Program-made: the position numbers and the translations under genes
Assembly: GCF_905220705.1 (NCBI RefSeq)
Contig: NZ_CAJNAT010000027.1
Coordinates: 36,492-100,491, forward strand
Direction of reading: 5' to 3'
DNA: 64,000 nucleotides
Origin: Paraburkholderia domus
GTDB lineage: Bacteria > Pseudomonadota > Gammaproteobacteria > Burkholderiales > Burkholderiaceae
Shown here: positions 44,488 to 53,196 of the stretch, piece after piece
How positions within the stretch are numbered: the stretch's first letter is position 1
Layout of the letters: each line of letters begins with the position of its first letter
The notes under the pieces: model-generated
Told to the model about the DNA's origin: nothing
The model's database searches: none
What the model saw: only the letters and a program-made list of their open reading frames with translations

Positions 44488-44503
44488 AAAATATATATAT
44501 TTT
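44488..44503. promoter_or_regulatory. 16-bp A/T palindrome in GntR/hydrolase divergent promoter
   Basis: AAAATATATATATTTT is a perfect palindrome in the 168-base region between the divergent GntR gene and the hydrolase gene. The surrounding ~40 bases are strikingly A/T rich against a GC-rich background. It is a candidate regulator site or promoter-melting region; the bound protein is unknown. Confidence 0.4.
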
Positions 44504-44578
44504 ATAAATTTGTATCCATCGGATCGCGACACGACAACCGTCGTCTGCCGGCGAACCCCACGATGACATGGAGATGGA

Positions 44579-45430
44579 ATGCGCTACGTACACTTCTCGC
44601 CCGACGGGCACAAAAAGCTGCTGGGTATTCTTCAGGGTTCCACAATCGTCTCATTGGGCGATGTCACATTGGGACAACTCCTCGCCGCCGGCTCCGACCT
44701 GATCGCGTTCGCCAAGGCGAATTGGGGCGGCGGCGAGGAGTTTTCGGCCGATGCGGTGAGCTGGCTGCCGCCGCTGACGCACCCCGTCAAGATCATCTGT
44801 GTGGGTCTGAACTATGCGGACCACACGAAGGAAAGTCCCTATGAGCAGCCGTCCTACCCGACGCTGTTTCCCCGCTTCAACACCAGCCTGATCGGGCACC
44901 GCGCGCCGTTGATCCGCCCGCTGATCTCCGATTCGCTGGATTTCGAAGGAGAACTGGCGGTGATCCTCGGCAGCGGTGGACGCCACATTCCGCAGACGCA
45001 TGCGCTGGATTGTGTGGCCGGCTATTCGATCTTCAACGACGGCTCGGTGCGCGAATACCAGTTCAAGGCGCCGCAATGGACGGTCGGCAAGAATTTCGAC
45101 GGTACCGGCGCGTTCGGCCCGACCTTCGTCACCGCGGACGAACTGCCGGCAGGCGGGAAAGGCCTGAAGCTCGAGACACGGCTGAACGGCAAGGTCGTCC
45201 AGTCGGCGAATACGAGCGATATGCTGTTCGATGTGGCCACCCTGATTTCCGTTATCAGTGAAGCCATCACGCTGGAGGCCGGGGACGTGATCGTCAGCGG
45301 TACCCCGGCGGGCATTGGCTGGGCGCGCGAACCGAAGCTGATCATGCGTGACGGCGATGTTTGCGAAGTCGAAATCGAAGGGCTGGGCGTACTGAGCAAC
45401 ACGGTCCGCGACGAGCAGCCGCAGCGCTGA
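44579..45430 (+). CDS. Fumarylacetoacetate hydrolase family protein
   Basis: A 283-residue FAH-fold hydrolase, starting at 44579 after ATGGAGATGGA. The N-terminal ~70 residues are the usual extra domain. The metal site is visible as Glu123 and Glu125 in DFEGELAVIL and Asp154 in GYSIFNDGSV, followed by KAPQWTVGKNFDGTGAFGP and VSGTPAGIGWAR. It would hydrolyse or decarboxylate an acylpyruvate-type or 2-hydroxydienoate product of ring cleavage. It is the first gene of an operon with a hydroxylase and an extradiol-type dioxygenase. Confidence 0.9.
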   Translation: MRYVHFSPDGHKKLLGILQGSTIVSLGDVTLGQLLAAGSDLIAFAKANWGGGEEFSADAVSWLPPLTHPVKIICVGLNYADHTKESPYEQPSYPTLFPRFNTSLIGHRAPLIRPLISDSLDFEGELAVILGSGGRHIPQTHALDCVAGYSIFNDGSVREYQFKAPQWTVGKNFDGTGAFGPTFVTADELPAGGKGLKLETRLNGKVVQSANTSDMLFDVATLISVISEAITLEAGDVIVSGTPAGIGWAREPKLIMRDGDVCEVEIEGLGVLSNTVRDEQPQR

Positions 45431-45474
45431 GCGCCAGCCGAACGAACAGACGGGTAGAGAAAACAGGAGAAGAC

Positions 45475-47268
45475 ATGAGACAGATTCGCGTCCCGGTATT
45501 CGTGGTGGGAGCGGGCCCCGCCGGACTGACAGCCGCCGCGCTGCTGGCGAAATACGGCGTCGAGGTATTGGCCATCACGCGCTATCCCGGCACCGCGCAT
45601 TCGCCCCGTGCGCACATCACGAACCAGCGCACGGTAGAGGTGTTCCGCGATCTCGGCATCGAGGACCGCGTGCAGGCCCTTGCCACATCGAACGAGCTGA
45701 TGAGCAACAACGTGTGGGCGACAAGTTTCGCCGGCACTGAAATCGCCCGGCTACAGACGTGGGGCACCGGTGTGAAGCGCAAGTCGGACTATGAAACGGC
45801 GAGTCCGTCGCAGATGTGCAATGCGCCGCAGCATCTACTCGAGCCGGTCATTCTGACCGCGGCGCGTGAATATGGCGCGAACGTATTGTTCAATACCGAG
45901 CTCGTATCGATCCGCCAGACTGACGAAGCGGTTTACTCACGTGTCGTCGACCGCTCGACGGGCGAGGAAATCGAGGTGATTTCCGATTACGCAGTCGGTG
46001 CCGACGGAGCGCAGAGCGTGGTCGTCAAGGATCTCGGCTTCGAGCTGGAGGGAGAGATGGGGCTCGGCTGCGCGATCAACTGCTGGCTCGAGGTCGATCT
46101 CACAAAGTACTGCGCCCACCGCCCGGGTGTGCTGTACTGGATGAGCCAGCCGGGCAGCGAATACTGGGTGGGCAGCGGCACGTATATCTGCGTGCGTCCG
46201 TGGAACGAATGGGTGCTGCTCTTCATGTACAACCCGAAGGAAGGCGAGCCGGATCTGAGCGAGGAAGCGGTGATCGCGCGGGCGCGGGCAACCATCGGCG
46301 ACCCGGACATTCCGATCCGGGTGAAGTCCGTGTCGAAGTGGACGATTAACAGGATGTTTGCGCGCAGCATGGTCAAGGGCCGCGTCGCCATCGCGGGCGA
46401 CGCGGCCCACCGGCATCCGCCTGCAAACGGGCTCGGGTCCAACACGTCGGCTCAGGATGCATTCAACCTTGCGTGGAAACTGGCACTGATCGTCAAGGGC
46501 CAGGCCTCGCCAACGCTGCTACAAGCCTATTCTGACGAGCGGCAACCGGTAGCCGAAGGCGTGGTGAACCGGGCGATCAAGTCGGTTGGAGAGATGTTGC
46601 CGATCGCCAAGGCGCTCGGTTTTTCCGAGGGACAGAGCGAGGCGGAGGGGTGGGCGTCGGTTGACGAGCTGTTCTCGGACAGCGAAGTCGGGCGGCAGCG
46701 CCGAAAGGCGCTCGCGGAAGCAGTCGAACTCCAGAACTACCAGTTCAACTGTCACGGTGTCGAACTGGGCCAACGCTACACATCGTCCGCGATCGTGCGT
46801 GACGGCGCGACGTTTCCCGCGCCGACCCGGGATCCGGAGCTGTACTACCATGCCACCACGACGCCGGGCGCCTATCTTCCGCATGCCTGGATTCAACGCG
46901 GCAACGAGCGGGTTTCGACGCTGGATCTCGTGGGACAGGGTGCGTTTACCGTGCTAACTGGGGCCGGTGGCCAGTCCTGGATCGATGCCGCGGGGCAGGT
47001 CGGCAAGGAGTTCGGCATTTCCATCAACGCCGTGTCCATTGCGCACGGCACGTCGACGTTCGATGTCTACGGCGATTGGGCGCGACAGCGCGAAATGGAA
47101 GACGACGGTTGCGTGCTGGTCCGTCCGGACCGTTTCGTCGCCTGGCGCGCGAACGGGCGCGCAGCTGATCCCGCTGCCGAATTGCGGCGCGTATTCGCGC
47201 AGATACTCGGCAAGGCGCCGCGCACAGAGGCTGCAACGAGTGCCAGTTTCGTGGCGACCGACGCATAA
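45475..47268 (+). CDS. FAD-dependent aromatic hydroxylase (PheA/TfdB type)
   Basis: A 597-residue flavoprotein monooxygenase; ATG at 45475 has ACAGGAGAAG upstream. It has the Rossmann motif VGAGPAGLTAAALLAKYG (11-28), RAHITNQRTVEVFRDLGIED near 43, and the second FAD motif GDAAHRHPPANGLGSNTSAQ (308-327). The C-terminal thioredoxin-like domain is present. The length and motifs match the phenol/dichlorophenol hydroxylase group. It should ortho-hydroxylate a phenolic substrate using NAD(P)H and oxygen, giving the diol for the next gene product. Part of this gene recurs as a decayed copy at 51618. Confidence 0.93.
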   Translation: MRQIRVPVFVVGAGPAGLTAAALLAKYGVEVLAITRYPGTAHSPRAHITNQRTVEVFRDLGIEDRVQALATSNELMSNNVWATSFAGTEIARLQTWGTGVKRKSDYETASPSQMCNAPQHLLEPVILTAAREYGANVLFNTELVSIRQTDEAVYSRVVDRSTGEEIEVISDYAVGADGAQSVVVKDLGFELEGEMGLGCAINCWLEVDLTKYCAHRPGVLYWMSQPGSEYWVGSGTYICVRPWNEWVLLFMYNPKEGEPDLSEEAVIARARATIGDPDIPIRVKSVSKWTINRMFARSMVKGRVAIAGDAAHRHPPANGLGSNTSAQDAFNLAWKLALIVKGQASPTLLQAYSDERQPVAEGVVNRAIKSVGEMLPIAKALGFSEGQSEAEGWASVDELFSDSEVGRQRRKALAEAVELQNYQFNCHGVELGQRYTSSAIVRDGATFPAPTRDPELYYHATTTPGAYLPHAWIQRGNERVSTLDLVGQGAFTVLTGAGGQSWIDAAGQVGKEFGISINAVSIAHGTSTFDVYGDWARQREMEDDGCVLVRPDRFVAWRANGRAADPAAELRRVFAQILGKAPRTEAATSASFVATDA

Positions 47269-47281
47269 AGGGGGTGCGCTC

Positions 47282-48232
47282 ATGACACGTTCGACGACAG
47301 CCCGCGCGGCGTTCGGCATTCACAGCATCGACCATTTCGCACTCGACGTTCCGGACCTCACCGAGGCCACGCGTTTCCTCTCAGCGTTCGGCTTCGAGCT
47401 GGAAACGCAGGAGCAACAGCTTCTCTTACGCACCCCAGTCAGTGACCACGCCTGGGCGAAAGTGCAGCAGGGCCCCCGCAAGCGGCTTAGGTATCTGTCG
47501 CTGAACTGTTTTGCGGACGACTTCGCGCCGCTGTGTGCGCAGATCAAGCAGGCGGGCGGCCGCGAGGCCGCTCCTGCGACGCAGGCAGTGGCCGAAGGCT
47601 TCTGGTTCGAAGATCCGGATGGCAACCTGCTGCAGCTGAGGCCCGGTGCCAAGACGACGCCCGATTTCAAGCCGGCTGCGCGCCGCGAAGCGGCGTTGCC
47701 CCGGCTGCGCGGTGCGAGCTTTCGCGCCGATGCCGCGCCCGCGCGGCCGATGCGGTTGTCGCATGTGCTGATGTTCACGCCGGACATCCGCACGGCGATC
47801 GTGTTCTACGAACAGGCGCTCGGCATGAAGTTGTCCGACGGCTCGGAAGGGATTGTCGCCTTCCTGCACGGGCGCCACGGCAGCGATCATCACCTGATCG
47901 CATTTGCCCAGGGCGCGGCAAAGGGTTGGCATCACAGTGCGTGGGATGTGCCTTCCGTCGACGAGGTCGGCGTCGGCAAGATGCAGATGCGGCGCGCCGG
48001 CTATGTACAGGGGTGGGGCGTGGGGCGCCACGTTCTTGGCTCCAACTATTTCCAGTACGTGCGCGATTCATGGGGATCGTACTGGGAGTATTCGGCTGAC
48101 ATCGATTTCGTATCGCCGGGAAGTGAGTGGCCGTGCGGCAATCATCCGCCGGAGGACTCGCTATATCTTTGGGGGCCGGACGTGCCTGACTACTTCTTCG
48201 AAAATACCGAGCAGGAAAGCACGCGGACCTGA
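47282..48232 (+). CDS. VOC family extradiol-type dioxygenase
   Basis: A 316-residue protein with two vicinal-oxygen-chelate domains. The N-terminal domain begins SIDHFALDVPDLTEATRFL. The C-terminal domain carries the His-His-Glu iron triad candidates: His161 in LSHVLMFTPD, His217/His218 in GWHHSAWDVPS, and Glu269 in SYWEYSADIDF. This is the arrangement of catechol 2,3-dioxygenases. It follows the hydroxylase by 13 bases. Its expected role is meta-type cleavage of the dihydroxylated ring, with the FAH-fold protein acting on the product. A second, broken copy is at 51856. Confidence 0.9.
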   Translation: MTRSTTARAAFGIHSIDHFALDVPDLTEATRFLSAFGFELETQEQQLLLRTPVSDHAWAKVQQGPRKRLRYLSLNCFADDFAPLCAQIKQAGGREAAPATQAVAEGFWFEDPDGNLLQLRPGAKTTPDFKPAARREAALPRLRGASFRADAAPARPMRLSHVLMFTPDIRTAIVFYEQALGMKLSDGSEGIVAFLHGRHGSDHHLIAFAQGAAKGWHHSAWDVPSVDEVGVGKMQMRRAGYVQGWGVGRHVLGSNYFQYVRDSWGSYWEYSADIDFVSPGSEWPCGNHPPEDSLYLWGPDVPDYFFENTEQESTRT

Positions 48233-48257
48233 AATCCGCTAGACGCGTTTGCGTCCA

Positions 48258-48277
48258 GCCTGCCTTCAGAGGCAGGC
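48258..48277 (+). terminator. Hairpin after the dioxygenase gene
   Basis: GCCTGCCT and AGGCAGGC form a perfect 8-bp stem with a TCAG loop, 25 bases after the stop. There is no T-run. It may separate the enzyme part of the operon from the porin gene. Confidence 0.5.
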
Positions 48278-48349
48278 ACATGGTGTGCCGGATCCTGGCG
48301 CATCGCCTGAGTATTTATGTAGTCATACTAATTACATTAAATAGAAGAG

Positions 48350-49459
48350 ATGAGACAAAAAACCATGAGGAAACAACTTTGTCTTGCGGCTGCAGTGTGG
48401 GTGTCGCAGGCGGTTCCCGCTTACGCCCAGAGCAGCGTGACGCTATTCGGCACGATGGACGCCGGTATGAGCTATGTCAGCAATGAGGGTGGCCACGGCA
48501 ACGCGAAGTTCGACGACGGGATTTTCACGCCGAATCTGTTTGGGCTGCGCGGAAGCGAGGATCTGGGCGGCGGCACGCACGCGATCTTTCAACTGGTCAA
48601 TCAGTTTTCGCTCGGTACAGGCGCTACGATCGGCGATGGGCTGTTCGCGCGAACCGCCTACGTCGGTCTGGAGAATCCGGGCTTCGGTACGCTGACGATG
48701 GGCAACCAGTACGACTTCATGCCGGATGCCCTGTTCTTTGGGGGCAATGAACCCGCGCGGGATATCGGCGGACTGTACAACTTCCGTAACGGGCCGTTCC
48801 AGAAGCTGGCACTGCCAGGCAACCCGACGGGCGCGTTTGACTGGGATCGGGTAGCGGGAACCCAGCGCGTATCGAATTCCGTCAAGTATGTCAGTCCCTC
48901 TCTGGCTGGCGCGAGCTTCGGTGCAATGTACGCGTTTGGCGGCGTCCCAGGGGCCATCGGGGCCAATAACGCGGTGAGCTTCAGCCTGAACTACGCGGCT
49001 GACCCGTTCGGCGCGGCCGCTGCATACACGAACCAGAAATACGGCGCCACCGCCGGCTCGCCCGCCACGAGCGTCCAGAACTGGGGCGTCGGAGCGCACT
49101 ACCAGATCGGCGACCTGAGCACTAGCGCGCTGCTCACGACCGTGCGTAATTCTGCATCTGATGGTGCGGTATGGATGAGCGAACTCGGTGCGACCTGGCA
49201 CTTCACGCAGGCACTGCTGCTCGGGGCCGACTACATGTACATGAAGGGCAACGCCGCGCTCGACAACGATCACGCGCATCAGATCACCGCCTCTGTTCAA
49301 TACTGGTTGTCGAAGCGGACGATGGTGTACGCGAGTGGCGTTTGGCAACGCGCCAACAATGGCGCGCAAGCTCAGATCAATGGCGTGCTGGATCCAGACG
49401 GTGCCTCCAGCAGCGCGACGCAGGCAATCGCGCGCGTGGGTATTCATACCTTCTTTTAG
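48350..49459 (+). CDS. Gram-negative general porin
   Basis: A 369-residue porin. Two ATGs are possible, 48350 and 48365; the second gives the shorter, more usual signal peptide (MRKQLCLAAAVWVSQAVPAYA, cut before QSSVTLFG). The mature protein has GSEDLGGGTHAIFQLVNQFS, the GTLTMGNQYDFMPD segment, several alternating strands, and the terminal Phe (VGIHTFF). It probably provides uptake of the aromatic substrate. It has no counterpart in the decayed copy at 51.6-53.0 kb. Confidence 0.92.
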   Translation: MRQKTMRKQLCLAAAVWVSQAVPAYAQSSVTLFGTMDAGMSYVSNEGGHGNAKFDDGIFTPNLFGLRGSEDLGGGTHAIFQLVNQFSLGTGATIGDGLFARTAYVGLENPGFGTLTMGNQYDFMPDALFFGGNEPARDIGGLYNFRNGPFQKLALPGNPTGAFDWDRVAGTQRVSNSVKYVSPSLAGASFGAMYAFGGVPGAIGANNAVSFSLNYAADPFGAAAAYTNQKYGATAGSPATSVQNWGVGAHYQIGDLSTSALLTTVRNSASDGAVWMSELGATWHFTQALLLGADYMYMKGNAALDNDHAHQITASVQYWLSKRTMVYASGVWQRANNGAQAQINGVLDPDGASSSATQAIARVGIHTFF

Positions 49460-49601
49460 TCGCCTGCGGGTATAGCTGCCGCGTCGCGACGCCCGACAAC
49501 CTCATGTCGTTCAGCGATGCGATCGCCGCTGATTTTCCCATCCTGTTCGCCGGCCCTTCCGGGTGGCGACACAACGGCATTCAATGAATGGAGAACCTGA
49601 C

Positions 49602-50852
49602 ATGAAACGCACTTCGCCCTCCGATTGGGACACCTCGTACGAGTGGAAGATTGTTGCACTACTGTCGCTCGGATTCGGACTGGTCGGTATCGACCGGTTC
49701 ATGATCATGCCGCTCTTTCCGGTGATGATGCGCGACCTCAACCTCGACTATCAGGATCTTGGACACATTACCGCCGCGCTGTCTGTTGCATGGGGACTAT
49801 CCGCGATGTTTGCGGGTAACCTTTCGGACCGGTTCGGTCATCGCAAGGTGATCATTCCCGCGATGTTTGCTTTTTCCATGCTGGCCTGCGCGAGTGGCCT
49901 CGCATGGGGAGTCGGAAGCCTGATGATGATTCGCGCGATGATGGGCTTTGCGGAAGGGGCGTATACGCCATCGAGCATTACCGCCACGCTCGATGCGTCG
50001 AAGCCCACGCGGCATGGACGCAACGTCGGGATCCAGCAGGCCGCGCTGCCGCTGCTGGGCCTTGGGCTCGCACCGATCGCCGTCACGCAGCTGCTCAAGG
50101 TCGTGCCATGGCACTGGATCTTCGCGTTGGTGGCGGTACCGGGGCTCGTCGTGTGCGCGCTGACCTGGCGGACCTTGCGCAATACGAGCGCAGCAGCGGC
50201 CGCAGTTCATACGGAAACACACGATATGGCGAGCCATCGCTGGTACGAAGTCCTGCGCTATCGAAATGTGCCGCTGAGTTTCGTCGGCATGTTGTGCTGG
50301 CTGACCTGTTTGATCGTTCTGAGCGCGTTGATGCCAAACTACCTGACCGACTATCTGCACCTGACGCTGGAACAGATGGGCTTCGTGCTGTCCGCAATCG
50401 GGGTGGGCGGCACGCTGGGTGGGCTCACCATGCCGGCCTTGTCCGACCGGATCGGACGCAAACCGGTGATGGTATTCTCCGTTGTGGGTGCCTTTGCCGG
50501 GCTGTGGTGGCTGTCGCGCACGGGTGCGAATCCAACAGAGCTTTTCTTCGGCCTGCTGATTACAATCTTTTTTGTGTTCAGCATGATCACGTTGACAGTT
50601 GGCCCAATCAGTGCCGAAGCGGCTCCCGCGAAGTTGATGACAACCGCGTCTGGTCTCGTGATCGGTGTTGGGGAGGTGTTCGGCGGAGGCGTGGCGCCTT
50701 CGCTGGCCGGTTACGTGGCCAAGCACTTCGGCATCCAGTACATCATGCAGCTCGGCATGGGGGCGCTGGTAGTCGGGCTGATCATTGCGCTTTCGCTGAA
50801 GGAGACGGCACCGGCAAGGCTCGCGAGTGGCGCGGTAGCCGCTGGGTCGTAA
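49602..50852 (+). CDS. MFS transporter
   Basis: A 416-residue major facilitator; ATG at 49602 is preceded by ATGGAGAACC, and longer in-frame starts are not needed. It has about twelve hydrophobic segments, LGFGLVGIDRFMIMPLFPVM in helix 1, NLSDRFGHRKVIIPAMFAFS (motif A) near 67, RAMMGFAEGAYTPSSITATL in helix 4, and a second motif A SDRIGRKPVMVFS near 284. It probably imports the substrate of the hydroxylase operon. The last ~100 codons recur as a degenerate remnant near 52657-52976. Confidence 0.9.
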   Translation: MKRTSPSDWDTSYEWKIVALLSLGFGLVGIDRFMIMPLFPVMMRDLNLDYQDLGHITAALSVAWGLSAMFAGNLSDRFGHRKVIIPAMFAFSMLACASGLAWGVGSLMMIRAMMGFAEGAYTPSSITATLDASKPTRHGRNVGIQQAALPLLGLGLAPIAVTQLLKVVPWHWIFALVAVPGLVVCALTWRTLRNTSAAAAAVHTETHDMASHRWYEVLRYRNVPLSFVGMLCWLTCLIVLSALMPNYLTDYLHLTLEQMGFVLSAIGVGGTLGGLTMPALSDRIGRKPVMVFSVVGAFAGLWWLSRTGANPTELFFGLLITIFFVFSMITLTVGPISAEAAPAKLMTTASGLVIGVGEVFGGGVAPSLAGYVAKHFGIQYIMQLGMGALVVGLIIALSLKETAPARLASGAVAAGS

Positions 50853-50958
50853 ACCGCTCGCCGCGTTTGTGACGCGATGAGCGGCGCGTTCCATGGTGGA
50901 AATCGGTGTCGCGGGGGCGACTCATGTCGCCCTCGGCACCACGCGGTACACGGTTGTT

Positions 50959-51303
50959 TTACTCCGCGCGCATGGTCGTCTCGATACGTGTGCCTCGCTT
51001 GATAAATAGTGTGACCGGCGTCCTCTCGCAGATTTCCGCTAGACGCTTGCGCCGGGCCTGCTCCAATTGCGCATCAACGCAGACAGTGCGGCGAATGTAC
51101 TGTAAGCCATCGCGATCGACATGCAGATCGGCGTTGACGCTGATCCGCCCAACTGGCCACGCTTTCTTCTGCATGTACATTCTGAGCGTGGCCGCTACTC
51201 CTTCGTTGCCAAGGAGCGCGTGGTTGCCCGCCTCGATTCTGACGAGATAGTCAGACGTGTCGACGCCGATTTCAGCGGTAGCGGCAGCGGTGGCGAGTGG
51301 CAT
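50959..51303 (-). CDS. OsmC-like protein lacking the active-site Cys (truncated)
   Basis: A 114-residue protein with OsmC-family flanks. The N-terminal strand reads TSDYLVRIEAGNHALLGNE, then the sequence jumps to TLRMYMQKKAWPVGRISVNA and continues with the family C-terminal part (LAEICERTPVTLFIKRGTRI). The usual middle segment, with GPSPYELLLAALGAC-type sequence and the first catalytic Cys, is absent although the frame stays open. An in-frame internal deletion explains this best. Peroxidase activity is unlikely. It lies just upstream of a pirin fragment in the same direction. Confidence 0.6.
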   Translation of the reverse strand: MPLATAAATAEIGVDTSDYLVRIEAGNHALLGNEGVAATLRMYMQKKAWPVGRISVNADLHVDRDGLQYIRRTVCVDAQLEQARRKRLAEICERTPVTLFIKRGTRIETTMRAE

Positions 51304-51312
51304 GGTGTCTCC

Positions 51313-51558
51313 TTATTGATGATTCGATGGCGCAACGGGGGGCGGCGGCAATGGAATCCGGTCGGTTTCGCCGGGCACGGGAGGGAATTCGTCGGCCTCC
51401 CAACGTCGCGTTGCTTCGTCGATGGCTTCCTGCGAGCTGGATTCAAAGTTCCAGCCCATGAAGCACGGCCCGTCGAGCGGGGCGCCGCCGAGCAGAAAAA
51501 CCCTGGTGGCCGAAGTCGCGGGCACCTCTACCTCGTGGGCAGTCGTCAGGACTGCCAT
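51313..51558 (-). pseudogene. Pirin-like protein, C-terminal fragment
   Basis: This 81-codon frame encodes only the end of a pirin family cupin: ATRVFLLGGAPLDGPCFMGW, NFESSSQEAIDEATRRWEAD and the closing VPGETDRIPLPPPP. The N-terminal cupin domain of pirin is missing; upstream (toward higher coordinates) the DNA switches to a degenerate monooxygenase copy at about 51618. The breakpoint of that copy appears to have removed the rest of the gene. The OsmC-like gene follows 9 bases downstream. Confidence 0.7.
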
Positions 51559-51617
51559 CGTGCCGACTGCTACGGTTGCGCCATTGACGGGGCAACGTCA
51601 GGTTATTGGGCGGGGTC

Positions 51618-51855
51618 GCGGTGATCGCGCGGGCGCGGGCGACCATCGGTGATCCGGACATTCCGGTTCGCGTGAAGTCCATTTCGAAGTGGACGATCAA
51701 CAAGATGTTTGCGCGCAGCATGGTCAAGGGTCGCGTCGCCATCACGGACGACGCGACCCACCGGCATCCGCCCGCAAGCAGGCTCGGGTCCAACACGTCG
51801 GTCCAGGATGCGTTCAATCTCGCGTGGAAACTGGCGCTGATCGTCAAGGGCCAGT
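51618..51855 (+). pseudogene. Decayed internal fragment of the FAD hydroxylase gene
   Basis: This stretch is recognisably similar, base by base, to 46270-46503 of the intact hydroxylase gene, including the FAD-binding block. The glycine motif has decayed: intact GRVAIAGDAAHRHPP reads GRVAITDDATHRHPP. No start and no remainder of the gene are present. At 51855 it runs directly into similarity to the dioxygenase gene, so about 960 bases between the two have been lost. Confidence 0.85.
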
Positions 51856-52627
51856 GCAGCAGGGCGCCCGCAAACAGCAGGTTTATCTGTCGCTGAGCTG
51901 TTTCCCGGACGACTTTGCACCGTTGCGTGCGCAGATCCTGCAGGCAGGGGCAGGGAGGCCGCTCCTGCGGCGCAGGCAGTGGCCGAAGGGTTCTGGTTCG
52001 AAGATCCGGATGGCAATCTGTTGCAACTCAGACCCGGTATCAAGACGTCGCCCGATTTCAAGCCGGCTACCCGCAATGGGCCAGCGTTGCCGCGGCTGCG
52101 CGGCGCGAGCTTTCGGGCCGAAACGCCGACCGCGCGGCCATTGCGACTGTCGCATGTGCTGATGTACACGCCAGACATCCGCGCAGCGATCGCGTTCTAC
52201 GAACAGGCGCTTGGCATGGAATTGTCCGACGGCTCGGAGGGGATTGTCGCATTCCTGCACCGACGCCACGGCAGCGATCATCATCTGATCGCGTTTGCCC
52301 AGGGCGCCGCAAAAAGGTGGCACCACAGCGTATGGGACGTGCCTTCCGTCGACGAGGTTGGCGTCGGCACGATGCAGATGCGCCACGCGGGCTACGTGCA
52401 GGGATGGGGCGTGGGGCGCCATGTCCTCGGCTCCAACTATTTCCAGTACGTGCGCGATCCATGGGGATCGTACTGGGAGTATTCGGCTGGCTGACATCGA
52501 TTTCGTGTCGCCCGGCAGTGAGTCGCCCTGCGGTAATCATCCGCCGGAGGATTCGCTGTACCTCTGGGGGCCGGACGTACCCGCCTATTTCTTCGAGAAC
52601 ACCGAAGAGGATCGCGCGCAGGCCTGA
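51856..52627 (+). pseudogene. Decayed copy of the VOC dioxygenase gene (frameshifted)
   Basis: This is similar to 47464-48232 of the intact dioxygenase. The N-terminal ~60 codons are missing. Further frame disturbances occur around 51940-51970, where the reading frame changes. The C-terminal domain then reads well (HVLMYTPDIRAAIAFYEQAL, HHSVWDVPSVDEVG), but a 4-bp duplication (GGCT) near 52486-52494 puts a stop right after the YWEYSAG equivalent. The tail continues in another frame to 52627. It is not functional. Confidence 0.88.
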
Positions 52628-52656
52628 GATTCAACGGACACCACAGCATCGCGCTG

Positions 52657-52976
52657 TGGTCACTGTCGCACACCGGTGTGAACCCGGTGTTCTTTTTCGT
52701 CCTGCTGATGACCACGATTTTCTTCGTCTTCAGCATAATCACTCTCACGGTCGGGCCGATCAGCGCGGAGGCCGTTCCCGTCAGGCCGATGGCCACCGCG
52801 TCAGGCCTCGTCATCGGATTCGGGGAGATTTCTGGTGGCGGCGTTGGGCCATCGGTCTCTCGCTATGTGGCGGACCGCTTCAGTATCCAGTAAGTCATGC
52901 AGCGCAGGATGGGCTGACTGGTCATCGGTCTCGTCGTCGCGCTTTCGTTGAAGGACACGCGCCGGTGAGGCTGATG
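52657..52976 (+). pseudogene. Decayed 3' fragment of the MFS transporter gene
   Basis: This is similar to about 50501-50820 of the intact MFS gene: IIFTLTVGP-type helix sequence reads SIITLTVGPISAEA, and ASGLVIGFGEISGGGVGPSV matches the intact transporter. A TAC to TAA change ends the frame at 52891-52893 (SIQ stop), and later frames are broken. It directly follows the broken dioxygenase copy. The porin gene that separates the intact originals is absent. Confidence 0.85.
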
Positions 52977-53196
52977 TCCGGAGCGGTTTCTACGGCGCTA
53001 TGAGGCCCGGCGAACGGGACCGGTTGACCAGATGATGGCAGAATGGATCCGGCATGCCATTAACCATGTCGACTGAAGCGTGCTCCGTCGTCGGCGACCC
53101 GATGCGGAGTTGCGCATCGCCCACGCGGATGGCAAGGGCAGGAGTTCGAGGCGCGCTGTTGCGAAACCACGGCGCGTGATCATTTAGCGAGGTGCC

